64,000 bases of DNA from Euhalothece natronophila Z-M001 (GCF_007904085.1 NZ_CP042326.1:992001-1056000), one strand, 5' to 3'. Shown: positions 8,191 to 16,955, counted from the stretch's first letter. Program-made: numbers and translations. Notes: generated by a model from the sequence alone, not told the origin.

Positions 8191-8382
8191 TTATCGTAAA
8201 ATCACGGGTTTAAAACCCCGCCATTTATGGCGTTCTGTGTTAAGATGTAAGGGTCTGCGGTTGGAGCGACCGTGACCAAACAGCCCTGTAACGGCGGTCT
8301 GTCGGGGATTTAACTCTAAGAGTTAAATCTAGATAAGAGTCTACAAGGGAATCTTCTCGCCTTTAGGCAGAAGAGGCTCAAC
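8191..8382 (+). mobile_element. 192-bp non-autonomous IS200/IS605-like element, copy B
   Basis: Second copy of the element at 4267-4458: same ends (TTATCGTAAAATCACGGG; right-end hairpin then GGCTCAA), same length, a few substitutions. It lies head-to-head against the right end of a decayed tnpB element and just upstream of tRNA-Leu. There is no coding capacity. The sequence immediately after the right end differs between copies, as expected for insertion sites (or, if transcribed, guide segments). Confidence 0.65.
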
Positions 8383-8411
8383 TCATTGTGTTGTCGTCTT
8401 CAGATATCCTA

Positions 8412-8450
8412 TTGAACTCTCCACGTGATAAATCGACGTGGATTCCAAAC
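8412..8450 (-). repeat. Right-end hairpin of the decayed IS200/IS605 element
   Basis: On the minus strand GGAAT-CCACGT-cgatttatc-ACGTGG-AGAGTTCAA forms the typical subterminal right-end hairpin downstream of tnpB. It places the end of the element near 8412. Confidence 0.55.
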
Positions 8451-8546
8451 GTTGCTTCGCATTAGTACGGGGCTTTCCTTCGGTTCGGGCTTCTTACGTT
8501 TTGAGGAAACCTCCAAACTAAGCCCTCACAGGGTGCTGAAATGAAT

Positions 8547-9028
8547 TCAGCACACAGCCCCTCCTAAAGCCGTAATGCTTCGCGTTTTTCGTTTGGAGTT
8601 CCAAAGATAAAATCTCTGGGGCAGGCTCAAAACTGCTCTACTGACCTTGGCTAAGACTAAGCCTAGCTGTATCTCTACTTTTCTCAGAATGTTTGCCGCC
8701 GCTTGGGCATCAGCATTGACAATTCTCATGAATGAATCTTGATAGCATCCTCTCGTTACTCGTTTGCCTGACACCTGCCACCTTTCGGGGTTTTCACCGA
8801 ATTTCGGTAGCAAATCACGGTCTAAGAACGAGGCTTTTGAGGTATAAGATTCTTCAGTTTCAACGAACTCAAGATTCCGTGTTCCTCTGCTAATTGTTGA
8901 ATCCGATTTTTCAACTTAGCTGTGGGGATCTGAACGAAGTTTTGATTATTCTGATGTCCTATGTTGATCCCCTGACGCTGACCTTTATTCCATCCAAAAA
9001 CAAAGATTAAGCCTTCGTATTGAAACAT
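8547..9028 (-). pseudogene. tnpB remnant (IS200/IS605 family), 5'-truncated and frameshifted
   Basis: Two minus-strand frames form one TnpB-like C-terminal third. The frame starting at 9028 has 'FGWNKGQRQGINIGHQNNQ' and 'IPTAKLKNRIQQLAEEHGI'; it runs to a stop at 8822. About 45 codons before that stop, the other frame takes over with 'EFVETEESYTSKASF', then 'DLLPKFGENPERW', 'VSGKRVTRGCY' and 'IVNADAQAAANILRKV', ending at 8547. The two joined read as the RuvC-III end of TnpB, so a frameshift lies near 8875. The N-terminal two thirds, including the first catalytic Asp, are missing. A hairpin at 9161-9196 may be a left-end remnant. Confidence 0.75.
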
Positions 9029-9160
9029 CTAGAGTTCAAAATTAAGGTTATATGCTAGATATAAACGGAAAACAATGACCCATTTAGTGGAAGATTGGAT
9101 TGATACATTAGAATTTCCAGAATCAAAAGAGGACACAGGGAGCTAAAGCTCCAATGTATC

Positions 9161-9196
9161 ATTCATCCCTCGATTTAAAATGGAGGGATGAATGAT
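9161..9196. repeat. Perfect inverted repeat, possible IS left end or terminator
   Basis: ATTCATCCCTC and GAGGGATGAAT pair around an AT-rich loop. Together with the small hairpin GAGCTAAAGCTC just before it, this may be a left-end relic of the tnpB element or a transcription stop. No T-run follows, so the terminator reading is weaker. Confidence 0.4.
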
Positions 9197-9256
9197 TGTT
9201 ATTATGTAAACAGTGATACAGTGATAGATCATTAATAAAAATTTTAGGAGTCATCG

Positions 9257-9646
9257 ATGGTTGGCATCATCAAAAATCTGTTTAGTGGCAAAAATAACTA
9301 TTACATTGAATTAGACGAAAGCGAAGCCCAAAACAGCTCACAAGAGGAAAATACTCAAAAAACTGAACAAAAAGCTGAACCAGCAGAAAAACCAAAAGCC
9401 GAGCCAAAAACGGAAGAAACCAGCAAAACTCAAACGCAACCTTCTTCTGCTCAGCCTACTTCTAGCACTCCACAGCAACCTGTATCGGCTCAAAGTAATG
9501 GTAAGCCTGAAAGCAATCAGCTTACGGGAGAAACTTTTGCACCTACTTATTTAATCCCGAAAGCAACAGTGAGTCGCCGCCGTCCGGGTGCTAATATGAG
9601 TGAATTTATTGAATTTGCTCGTGAAGTTAACAGTTCATCTAGATAA
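9257..9646 (+). CDS. Conserved cyanobacterial protein of unknown function with low-complexity middle
   Basis: 129 residues in three parts. A short ordered N-terminus (VGIIKNLFSGKNNYYIELDE) comes first. A disordered Glu/Lys/Pro/Gln/Ser linker spans residues about 28-88. A compact basic motif follows at the C-terminus (TYLIPKATVSRRRPGANMS, then FIEFAREV). The ordered ends with a variable linker suggest a small adaptor that binds partners at each end. The start ATG is preceded by AGGAG with good spacing. I do not recognise a function. It precedes the DUF2862/Get3d-like pair on the same strand but is 160 bases away. Confidence 0.65.
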   Translation: MVGIIKNLFSGKNNYYIELDESEAQNSSQEENTQKTEQKAEPAEKPKAEPKTEETSKTQTQPSSAQPTSSTPQQPVSAQSNGKPESNQLTGETFAPTYLIPKATVSRRRPGANMSEFIEFAREVNSSSR

Positions 9647-9806
9647 GACCTTTTTTTTGCCTCAATGTTAACCCTTACAAAACTGGTGGACTAGTAGTAG
9701 GGGTTAACTACTGTCTTACAAAGAGGATATAACTGGACAATTAAGAGTATCAATTATTCAAGAGATTCGATATACTGTGGAAGGAAAATTTGATTGGAGA
9801 TACTGA

Positions 9807-10019
9807 ATGATGGTAGAAATTGGACAAAAAGTAAAAGTCTGTCGGCTACGCGATCGCGTTTCAAATGACATTATGGACAAATTAGGAAAAGTGGGGACAG
9901 TCGAGGACTTTAAGATGACTGATGGTAGCGGTGTCGGAGCCGTTGTTACCTTTGAAGATAACAGCAGCAGTTGGTTTTTTGAAGATGAACTAAAAACAGT
10001 TGAACCAGCAAATAAATAA
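9807..10019 (+). CDS. DUF2862-type small protein
   Basis: 70 residues from ATG 9807 (a second ATG follows at 9810). A compact beta-rich sequence: 'VEIGQKVKVCRLRDRV', 'GKVGTVEDFKMTDGSGVGAV' and 'SSWFFEDELKTVE'. It resembles the short DUF2862 family of cyanobacteria and plastids, with an SH3/KOW-like pattern. The function is unknown. The stop codon is six bases before the ATG of the Get3d-like ATPase, so the two are probably co-transcribed and may work together. Confidence 0.65.
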   Translation: MMVEIGQKVKVCRLRDRVSNDIMDKLGKVGTVEDFKMTDGSGVGAVVTFEDNSSSWFFEDELKTVEPANK

Positions 10020-10025
10020 TTGGTA

Positions 10026-11126
10026 ATGATTTTAACGTTTCTCGGAAAAGGGGGAAGTGGTCGAAGCGCGATCGCGCTGGCAACCGCTTACCAACTCTCA
10101 CAAGCAGGTAAACGAGTTCTTCTTACTACCCAAGACCCCACCACAGAATTACTGCTAGAAACTCCCATTCGCTTAGAACCCACAAGCATATCCAGTAACT
10201 TTTGGGCGGTAAATATTCGAGCTACTGCCCTTCTCGAACAAAGCTGGGAAGAAGTGAAAAAGTTAGAAGCCCAATATGTACGTTTTCCCCTGTTGGGTAA
10301 TGTCTATGGTCAAGAGTTAGCAGTGTTACCAGGGATGGATCAAGCCCTTGCCCTCAATGCCCTTCGCGAGTATTACGAAAGTGGTAACTATGATGTCATT
10401 ATTTTTGATGGAGCTGGGGATTTGACCACATTACGGATGTTTGCTATTCCTGAACATCTCAGTTGGTATATCCGTCGCTTTCGGGATTTATTCTTAAACT
10501 CTGACTTAGGAAAAACCATTTCTCCCTTTATTCAACCCATTAGCAATGCGGTTTTAAATGTGACCTGGACAGCAGAAGACCTCACTGATAACCCCAACGC
10601 TAGTGAAGCTAATCAAATGCTGGAACGGGGAAAAACCGCTTTAGAACAAGGGAAAGTGGCAGCCTATTTGGTAACAACAGATGATCCTTATGCGTTGAAA
10701 ACCGCAAAATTCCTTTGGGGAAGTGCCCAACAGAGTGGGTTAAGGGTAGCAGGGGTGTTACTCAACCAAGAAACTACCGTGCGAGAGGTGGTTAACGAAG
10801 AATTTACCCCCTTGCCAATTACATCTTTGCCCCCCATTGATCCTGGAGAATGGATGGCTTTAGGCAATGCATTACCAGACCTGTTAGGGACGATCTCTCA
10901 AGCACCACCAACAGTTGAGATTGATCGTAACCAGCGCACGGTAAAAGTCTTTCTCCCAGGGTTTAGCAAGCAACAAGTAAAATTGAGTCAACCGAAACAT
11001 CAACAAGAAATTACCATTGATGCTGGAGATCAAAGGCGTAATATTCCCCTACCTCCTCCCCTGAGAGGACAACCCGTTACCGGTGCCAAGTTTCTAGAGG
11101 ATGGTCATTTATTAGTGTCTTTTTGA
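10026..11126 (+). CDS. Get3d/ArsA-like ATPase with C-terminal HSP20-like domain
   Basis: About 366 residues. The start chosen is ATG 10026; a TTG at 10020 is in frame. The N-terminus is a SIMIBI-class ATPase: P-loop 'FLGKGGSGRSAIALAT' (residues about 5-20), 'VIIFDGAGDLTTLRM' near 125, and 'VAGVLLNQ' later. The last 75 residues (PTVEIDRNQRTVKVFLPGF .. GHLLVSF) form an alpha-crystallin-like domain. This domain order is that of Get3d, the Get3/ArsA branch found in phototrophs. The invariant P-loop Lys of deviant Walker A (GKT/S) is Arg here (GRS). It probably binds hydrophobic clients or ligands in the cytosol; the client is unknown. Followed by a good terminator. Confidence 0.8.
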   Translation: MILTFLGKGGSGRSAIALATAYQLSQAGKRVLLTTQDPTTELLLETPIRLEPTSISSNFWAVNIRATALLEQSWEEVKKLEAQYVRFPLLGNVYGQELAVLPGMDQALALNALREYYESGNYDVIIFDGAGDLTTLRMFAIPEHLSWYIRRFRDLFLNSDLGKTISPFIQPISNAVLNVTWTAEDLTDNPNASEANQMLERGKTALEQGKVAAYLVTTDDPYALKTAKFLWGSAQQSGLRVAGVLLNQETTVREVVNEEFTPLPITSLPPIDPGEWMALGNALPDLLGTISQAPPTVEIDRNQRTVKVFLPGFSKQQVKLSQPKHQQEITIDAGDQRRNIPLPPPLRGQPVTGAKFLEDGHLLVSF

Positions 11127-11150
11127 TCAATTTTGATCACAGAGAATTTG

Positions 11151-11189
11151 CCTCAGCAGGGATATTTAAACCTGTTGAGCATTTTTTTT
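11151..11189 (+). terminator. Rho-independent terminator after the Get3d-like gene
   Basis: CTCAGCAGG pairs with CCTGTTGAG (one G-U pair) around a short AT loop, followed by C-A-TTTTTTTT. Confidence 0.8.
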
Positions 11190-11280
11190 AGCATGGGTTA
11201 AAGCAGTGTTCTCAGGTTTGGATTCGTTAGAATTTAGAAAAAAGCCCTTTACTAAGATTATTAAGCTCTAATCACACACA

Positions 11281-11922
11281 ATGGTATCTTCAACCTCTAT
11301 GGCTGTACGAGAACTTCCCCTTTTTCCATTACCTGATGTCGTATTATTCCCAGGTCGTCCCCTTCCTCTCCACATCTTTGAGTTTCGTTATCGGATGATG
11401 ATGAATACAATTTTAGAAAGTGATCGTCGCTTTGGTGTGTTAATGTTCGATCCCGTCAAAGGGGAAATTGCTTCGGTAGGGTGTTGTGCAGAAATTTCCC
11501 AATTTCAACGTCTCCCAGATGATCGGATGAAAGTGCTAACTCTAGGACAACAGCGATTTCGTTTGCTAGATTGGGTACGAGAAAAGCCTTATCGTGTGGG
11601 CTTAGTTGAGTGGATTGAAGATGAAGATCCTGAAACTGATTTACGTCCTTTAGCTAGTGATGTAGAAGCACTACTTAAGGATGTGGTAAAGTTATCAGCC
11701 AAATTAACTGATCAAAAAATTGAACTCCCAGATGATGTCCCTGATCTTCCGCGAGAGTTATCGTTCTGGGTAGCTAGTAATTTGTATGGAGTTGCTTCAG
11801 AGCAGCAAAGTCTGTTAGAAATGCAGGATACTCAAGCACGATTGGAACGAGAAGCGGAAATTTTAGGCTCAACTCGGAATCATCTTGCCGCTCGTACAGC
11901 CCTTAAAGATGCCTTAAATTAA
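11281..11922 (+). CDS. Stand-alone Lon N-terminal (substrate-binding) domain protein
   Basis: 213 residues that are almost entirely a Lon-N (PUA-like) domain: 'LPLFPLPDVVLFPGRPLPLH' at residues about 13-32, 'RYRMMMNTILESDRRFGVLM' and 'LTLGQQRFRLLDW'. A helical C-terminus follows. There is no AAA module and no Ser-Lys protease dyad, so it is not a protease itself. Such proteins are common in cyanobacteria and may be substrate-recognition or scaffold proteins. A second ATG at 11299 is possible. The lytic transglycosylase gene begins 18 bases after its stop. Confidence 0.82.
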   Translation: MVSSTSMAVRELPLFPLPDVVLFPGRPLPLHIFEFRYRMMMNTILESDRRFGVLMFDPVKGEIASVGCCAEISQFQRLPDDRMKVLTLGQQRFRLLDWVREKPYRVGLVEWIEDEDPETDLRPLASDVEALLKDVVKLSAKLTDQKIELPDDVPDLPRELSFWVASNLYGVASEQQSLLEMQDTQARLEREAEILGSTRNHLAARTALKDALN

Positions 11923-11940
11923 TAGTTGACGCAATTAAGG

Positions 11941-14088
11941 ATGTCAGGTATGGATGCGCGATCGCGCCGAACAACTTGGGGGCTAGTGGCTCTTGCTTTA
12001 CTAGGAGTAGGGGCAATTTGGGCTTTGCAGGATCGAGTAGATATTTCCCCTCCCCAAGAGATTTTAGAAGACTTAGAAAGCGAACCTGAAGTCACTTCTG
12101 AAGTCTTTTCTCTAATTACTCTTTCTGAAGAAGAAAAGCTCAGTAAATTAGAGGTAATTGCTGAAACAGGAAACGGACTTGATCCTTATCGCGCTCGTTA
12201 CTTATTAGCAGTTAATGCAATAGACGCAAATCAACCTGAAACTGCTCTTGACTATCTTAATGAGTTAGAACAAGAGTATGAGGTACTTCAAGATCAGATT
12301 TTATTAAAACGTGCTGAAGCCTATGATTTAAAAGATGAAAGCGAGCAAGCTAGGGAGATTTGGTCAAATTTAATTGCAAGGGATTCTTCTGTCGCGGCAG
12401 AGGCAATGTATCACTTGGGGGCGTATGACTCCCAACACTGGGATGATTTAATCAGTGAGTTTCCTTATCATCCTCACAGTCATGAGATTATCTTACAACG
12501 TCTCGAAGAGAATCCAGAGCAACCTTTAGCACTCTTACGGACGTTGCTTTATCATGCCCCAGAAGGAGAAGAAAGAGCCAAAGGGCGCGATCGCGCAGTA
12601 GAAGAGTACGAAGAACAGCTCACCCCTGAAGATTGGGAAGTAATTGCAGAGGGGTATTGGGATACTTGGGAGTATCAAAAAGCTGCCGAAGCCTATGCTA
12701 ATGCCCCAGAAACGCCAAGAAATATGTATCGCCATGCTAGAGGCTTACAAGTTAGTGGTGAAACTGAGAGTGCCAAAGACATCTATCAGCAACTGAGTAG
12801 CCGCTTTCCTGAAGCGGAGGAAACTGGCTTAGGATTACGCAATCTTGCTAGTATGGTTTCCCGTGAAGAAGCCTTATCCTACTTAGAGGAAGTGATCAAT
12901 GAGTTTCCAAAACAAGCCCCTAATGCACTGATTAGCAAGGCAAATTTGCTCGAAGCAGCAGGAGAATCTCAAGCCGCCCAAGAGGCGAGACAAATCCTCT
13001 TAGAAGATTATTCTGATTCTAACCAGGTTGCCGAATATCGTTGGGAAATGGCGGAAGAGGAAGCTGATGAAGGGAACTTAAGTGAAGCAATTAATTGGGG
13101 AGAAGCGATCACCCGAGAAAATCCCAGTCATTCTAATGCCCCGAAAGCTAGCTTTTGGGTGGGAAAATGGTTACAGCAACAGGGAGATATGGAGGCGGCA
13201 AATACTGCTTGGGAAGATACCCTATCTCAATTTCCTACCTCGTATTATGCGTGGCGTTCTGCTGTTCATTTAGGGCTGCCTGTGGGAGATTTTAGCAATG
13301 TTCGTAATTTAGAACCAGAAGTGATCAAACCTAACTCACGGGCAAGACTTCCTGCGGGATCCGATGCTTTTAAGGAGCTCTATCAATTAGGGCAAGATGA
13401 GGTGGCTTGGCGTTTATGGCAAGGTGAGATCGGTAATCAGTCCTCCTTATCTATAGCAGAACAATTTACGAAGGGAGCTTTACAACAAAGACAAGGGGAA
13501 TATTTACAAGGCATTAATCAAATCACCTCGTTGCGCGATCGCGATGATGAAAAGGATCTTGAAAAGTGGCAAAGTCTTCGGGAAGAAGAGATTTATTGGC
13601 ATTATCTATTTCCGTTTCCCTACAATGATAGTATTATCCAATGGTCAGAGGAAAGAGAAGTAAATCCCTTATTAACCATTAGTTTAATCCGTCAAGAATC
13701 CCGTTTTGAAAAAGATATTGGTTCAGTTGTTGGGGCGAGAGGATTAATGCAGTTAATGCCTACTACAGGGGAATGGGTAGCCGAGCAAATTAACTTAAAT
13801 GATTATTCTTTAACTGATCCTGATCAGAACATTCAGTTAGGCACTTGGTACTTAGCCTTTACCCATCGACAACATAACAATAATTCGATGTTAGCTATGG
13901 CAAGCTATAATGCTGGCTCAGGAAATGTTACGAATTGGATTGATCGGTTTGGGTTAGAGGATGAGGATGAATTTGTCAGACAGATTCCCTTTCCAGAGAC
14001 AAAAGGGTATGTAGAAGCAGTTTTTAGTAATTATTGGAATTATTTACGGCTATATAATCCAGAAATTCGGGAGTTAATGGAAGAATAG
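11941..14088 (+). CDS. Soluble-lytic-transglycosylase-type murein hydrolase with TPR region
   Basis: About 715 residues. ATG 11941 directly follows TTAAGG, ATG 11950 is also plausible, and a TTG at 11926 would extend it. An N-terminal membrane anchor (WGLVALALLGVGAIWAL) is followed by a long all-helical, TPR-like superhelix (residues about 60-560). The C-terminal SLT domain then has 'SLIRQESRFEKDIGS' (catalytic Glu of the ES motif), 'GARGLMQLMP' and 'MASYNAGSGNVTNWI'. This is the Slt70 layout: it cleaves the glycan strands of peptidoglycan to 1,6-anhydro products in the periplasm. Its likely role is wall turnover. It follows the Lon-N gene closely. Confidence 0.88.
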   Translation: MSGMDARSRRTTWGLVALALLGVGAIWALQDRVDISPPQEILEDLESEPEVTSEVFSLITLSEEEKLSKLEVIAETGNGLDPYRARYLLAVNAIDANQPETALDYLNELEQEYEVLQDQILLKRAEAYDLKDESEQAREIWSNLIARDSSVAAEAMYHLGAYDSQHWDDLISEFPYHPHSHEIILQRLEENPEQPLALLRTLLYHAPEGEERAKGRDRAVEEYEEQLTPEDWEVIAEGYWDTWEYQKAAEAYANAPETPRNMYRHARGLQVSGETESAKDIYQQLSSRFPEAEETGLGLRNLASMVSREEALSYLEEVINEFPKQAPNALISKANLLEAAGESQAAQEARQILLEDYSDSNQVAEYRWEMAEEEADEGNLSEAINWGEAITRENPSHSNAPKASFWVGKWLQQQGDMEAANTAWEDTLSQFPTSYYAWRSAVHLGLPVGDFSNVRNLEPEVIKPNSRARLPAGSDAFKELYQLGQDEVAWRLWQGEIGNQSSLSIAEQFTKGALQQRQGEYLQGINQITSLRDRDDEKDLEKWQSLREEEIYWHYLFPFPYNDSIIQWSEEREVNPLLTISLIRQESRFEKDIGSVVGARGLMQLMPTTGEWVAEQINLNDYSLTDPDQNIQLGTWYLAFTHRQHNNNSMLAMASYNAGSGNVTNWIDRFGLEDEDEFVRQIPFPETKGYVEAVFSNYWNYLRLYNPEIRELMEE

Positions 14089-14127
14089 ATCATGAGGTAA
14101 CAAAGATATTACTCAACCTTTCACCGT

Positions 14128-14234
14128 TATAGTTGTTCCAATGCAGTTCCGTAGTGCAGCCATCTTGGCTGCTACTAGCGAGCAAGATGCTCCCACTACT
14201 TTTAAGCTGCTGTTTTTTATGTGGAATCACTATA
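14128..14234. repeat. MITE-like foldback element
   Basis: Imperfect terminal inverted repeats TATAGTTGTTCCA and TGGAATCACTATA enclose a large foldback in which GTAGTG..ATCTTG pairs with CAAGAT..CACTAC. It is non-coding and lies between the transglycosylase and IctB genes, which converge here. Confidence 0.55.
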
Positions 14235-14247
14235 GCTGTAACAACAT

Positions 14248-15612
14248 TCATGCCGATTCTTTCTTTTTGGCGGCTTCAACTTGAGGGTAATAACTGGCAA
14301 CAATGGCAACCATTAACCACCAAACAGTACTAATTGCTGGACGATACCACACTGTATCCACTAAGCCATGAGTTAACATTCCCACGATCGCGCTAATTGC
14401 CCCAATTAACCATAATCCTTCTCGATGGTTTAACGCTTTTAAGCAACTCAATTTTCGCCACCCTTCATAAGCAAGACTTACCAAAATTCCTATAAAGGCA
14501 GTAAAGCCAATTATTCCTGTTTCCACTAAAGTTTCTAAGAAAACAGAATACGCACTTAAGGCATTAAAGTTAGGACGCTGATAAAGGGGATAAACTTGAT
14601 TAAAAGCATTATTGCCCGGACCGATGCCTAACCAAGGATAATCCCGAATCATATCAATTACAGAAAACCAAACCGTTAAACGGAAATTGTTACTACTATC
14701 ATCTCTTCCTGCAAAAATACTCATCACTCGCAAGCGTAGGGGTTCGACAAATGTAACAGCAGCAAATGCCAGCCCTCCCAAAATGATAAAGACAATGGGT
14801 AATAACCAAGTGCGCCAAAATGGGGGTAAATTTTGTCGGTACCAATAGTACATTAAGACTAAAAATGCTACAGCTAATCCCACTAACGCAACCCAACCGC
14901 CACGAGAACCTGTAAAGTATAAGCAACTGGTATTAACGATAATGGCTGTCACAGCTAATCCTTTTTGTATCCAAGTTCGCCAAACCCAAAAGGCCGCTAA
15001 AGAAAGCGCGATCGCGCTAATTAAATATCCTGCTAATAAATTAGGATTCCCTAAATAACTATAAACTCGGGTTGACTCGGCTAAAACGGAATCAGGATCA
15101 TTCCAAGTTGCTAGGTGATCAACCCCAAAAATTTGTTGCCGAATCCCATAAACACTGACTAAAAGCGAGGTTAATAAAAACGCTGTAATTGTCCAATTTC
15201 TCAATGCCGGAGAACGCAATACTCTCGCACAAAGGGCAAACCAAACTAAATATAATGTTAGCCGAATCCAACCTTGAAACGCTGCTTCCGTAACTGGGGA
15301 AAAAGCCACTGAGATAGTTGCTGCCCCCCAATAAAAAAAGACTAGAATGTGAATCGGGGTAATCGCAATAATATCGCGATCGCTGAGAGTTAATAATCCC
15401 CAATAAGCCCCCCCTGCAATTAATAAAACTCCAACTAAAGTGGTTGAAACTAATGGCGCTAAAAGCAAGACTAACGCTACCAATAGCACCCCAATCGGTT
15501 CTGCCCATTGCAAGAGATAACTCCCCTCACGCCAAGGGTGAAATAACCCAATCAAACGGTAAACAAAACTACCACCACGCCAACTAGAAACTTGAGAACT
15601 CATCATTATCAA
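14248..15612 (-). CDS. ictB: IctB-like O-antigen-ligase-family membrane protein
   Basis: 454 residues with about ten hydrophobic helices and the large extracytoplasmic loop plus Wzy_C/O-antigen ligase signature ('YSYLGNPNLLAGYLISAIAL', 'FTGSRGGWVAL', 'WLGIGPGNNAFNQVYPLY'). This matches IctB of cyanobacteria, first described as inorganic-carbon related and formally a member of the O-antigen ligase/polymerase superfamily. The biochemical role is unsettled: bicarbonate accumulation or a glycan ligase/polymerase function. The Arg of SRGG and the His of the C-terminal 'LTHGLVDTVWYRP' are the expected functional residues. It starts on the minus strand just past the Uma2 gene end, which is 3 bases upstream. 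Confidence 0.85.
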   Translation of the reverse strand: MIMMSSQVSSWRGGSFVYRLIGLFHPWREGSYLLQWAEPIGVLLVALVLLLAPLVSTTLVGVLLIAGGAYWGLLTLSDRDIIAITPIHILVFFYWGAATISVAFSPVTEAAFQGWIRLTLYLVWFALCARVLRSPALRNWTITAFLLTSLLVSVYGIRQQIFGVDHLATWNDPDSVLAESTRVYSYLGNPNLLAGYLISAIALSLAAFWVWRTWIQKGLAVTAIIVNTSCLYFTGSRGGWVALVGLAVAFLVLMYYWYRQNLPPFWRTWLLPIVFIILGGLAFAAVTFVEPLRLRVMSIFAGRDDSSNNFRLTVWFSVIDMIRDYPWLGIGPGNNAFNQVYPLYQRPNFNALSAYSVFLETLVETGIIGFTAFIGILVSLAYEGWRKLSCLKALNHREGLWLIGAISAIVGMLTHGLVDTVWYRPAISTVWWLMVAIVASYYPQVEAAKKKESA

Positions 15613-15615
15613 TTT

Positions 15616-16188
15616 TTAAAGCTCTAACTCGGAATACAAATCCCCTAATTGCATTTCAAAGAGAAGAGAGGACAAAACAATTTTATCAGTAGCTTCAGTA
15701 TATTCTGAGAATAGCCACTGTTTTTGATTAAACTTAGAATATCTTTCTACTTTTAACTGATACTGATCAATTAATAAATATTCTTCAAATGTAGGAATGC
15801 TCCGATAAGCCGTAAATTTTTCGTCTTTATCATAGCTTCTAGTAGATTGAGAAAGAATTTCTGCAATCATTAACGGATTGGTAACTGTATCATTTCGCCC
15901 TTGCTGGAGAGTAACAGGACGTTGGATCACCATCACATCAGGATAAGTGTAAATATTAAATTCTGGAATCCACAGCCGTTGATCGGCAACAAAAATGCTA
16001 TAAGGTTGCCCTCGCAAACTTAATCGCAGTAGCCCATTGAGAATGCTAGCAAGTTCATTATGATTCGGTGTTCCCCCTGCCATTGGTCTAATTTCCCCAT
16101 TAATGTACTCATGGCGTTCCTCTGAAGCCGTTTCCAACTCCAAATACGCCTCTGGGGAATAGATTTTCGGTTCTGATTGCGCGATCAT
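15616..16188 (-). CDS. Uma2-family putative restriction-endonuclease-like protein
   Basis: About 190 residues from the ATG at 16188; the ATG at 16215 would overlap gun4. It has the Uma2 (DUF820) pattern: 'EAYLELETASEERHEYINGE', 'NHNELASILNGLL', 'YPDVMVI' (the catalytic-type Asp), 'PLMIAEILSQSTRSYDKDEKF' and 'EYLLIDQ'. The fold is PD-(D/E)XK-like; the nuclease role is inferred for most members. These proteins are expanded in cyanobacteria. Sandwiched between gun4 and ictB on the same strand with short gaps. Confidence 0.85.
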   Translation of the reverse strand: MIAQSEPKIYSPEAYLELETASEERHEYINGEIRPMAGGTPNHNELASILNGLLRLSLRGQPYSIFVADQRLWIPEFNIYTYPDVMVIQRPVTLQQGRNDTVTNPLMIAEILSQSTRSYDKDEKFTAYRSIPTFEEYLLIDQYQLKVERYSKFNQKQWLFSEYTEATDKIVLSSLLFEMQLGDLYSELEL

Positions 16189-16202
16189 AGCACTATAAAA
16201 AA

Positions 16203-16910
16203 TTACTCTTGCCAAGCTGGATGAGAGAGAAGAGAGGCAAACTCACGCACTCCTCGTAATTGGTTAGACAGAGGCAAATGTCCTACTGGTGCGCTTAAAT
16301 CCCAGATAAACTCATTGGGATAGCGTGTCCAAAGATTTCCTTTTTTCCAAGCAATTTTTTCCCAGAGTTTGGGGAAGTCTTTACCAAGAGACAGCCATAG
16401 TTTTCGTTGTACAGAGAAGCCAAACTTCCCTTGCGAGTAAACATACCACAACTGATCCATAGTTTTTAAGTCGGTACTGGGAAAGTTCTCCACCTCAGTG
16501 AAGTAAATCCATTTCCGTTGCATGGCTTGTTCTCCAGCCAACTCACAACGCTTAAGCAAGGTGAGGCGATCTGCTTCTTGAAATTCCCGCTTAACCAAGG
16601 CTTCTTGTAACGGAGAATAATCAATATTGCGCTCACTTTTTAGGGGAACCACTCCTTGGGGAAACTTATCCGCTAAAAATTGATTAAATTTTGGGGAATT
16701 TGCCTGATAAAGCTCAATATATGCTTCCCCTACTGCGGGAGTGGGTGATGCGCTCTCTTGCTCTAAAAACTGCCTTAAAACCTCTAATCCTACCTCGCCG
16801 AAACTTGCCAGTTCTGAAATAATCGGGAGTTGTTTCTTCAGAGATTCTGAAAATAGTTTCTCTTGTAATTCTGTTAGTTGATCAGGGGAAGGGGAATTTG
16901 TATTATCCAT
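16203..16910 (-). CDS. gun4: GUN4, porphyrin-binding activator of Mg-chelatase
   Basis: 235 residues, the usual cyanobacterial length. The N-terminal 75 residues form the helical bundle. The GUN4 core begins at 'RNIDYSPLQEALVKREFQEA' and contains 'QRKWIYFTEVENFPSTDL', 'GKFGFSVQRKLWLSLGKDF', 'NLWTRYPNEFIWDLSAPVGH' and 'LPLSNQLRGVREFASLLSHP'. GUN4 binds protoporphyrin IX and Mg-protoporphyrin and stimulates ChlH of the Mg-chelatase. The start of chlH is at the other end of this window. Upstream, on the same strand, lie prmC and tic22, separated by 45 bases. Confidence 0.93.
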   Translation of the reverse strand: MDNTNSPSPDQLTELQEKLFSESLKKQLPIISELASFGEVGLEVLRQFLEQESASPTPAVGEAYIELYQANSPKFNQFLADKFPQGVVPLKSERNIDYSPLQEALVKREFQEADRLTLLKRCELAGEQAMQRKWIYFTEVENFPSTDLKTMDQLWYVYSQGKFGFSVQRKLWLSLGKDFPKLWEKIAWKKGNLWTRYPNEFIWDLSAPVGHLPLSNQLRGVREFASLLSHPAWQE

Positions 16911-16955
16911 ATTAGGTGAAAAGACAACTAGCCATCATCCATGATAGTACGATGG

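Noticed and set aside
9075-9146. A 23-codon open frame starting MTHLVEDWIDTLEF
   Set aside because: Too short, no family match and lies in the wreckage of the tnpB element.
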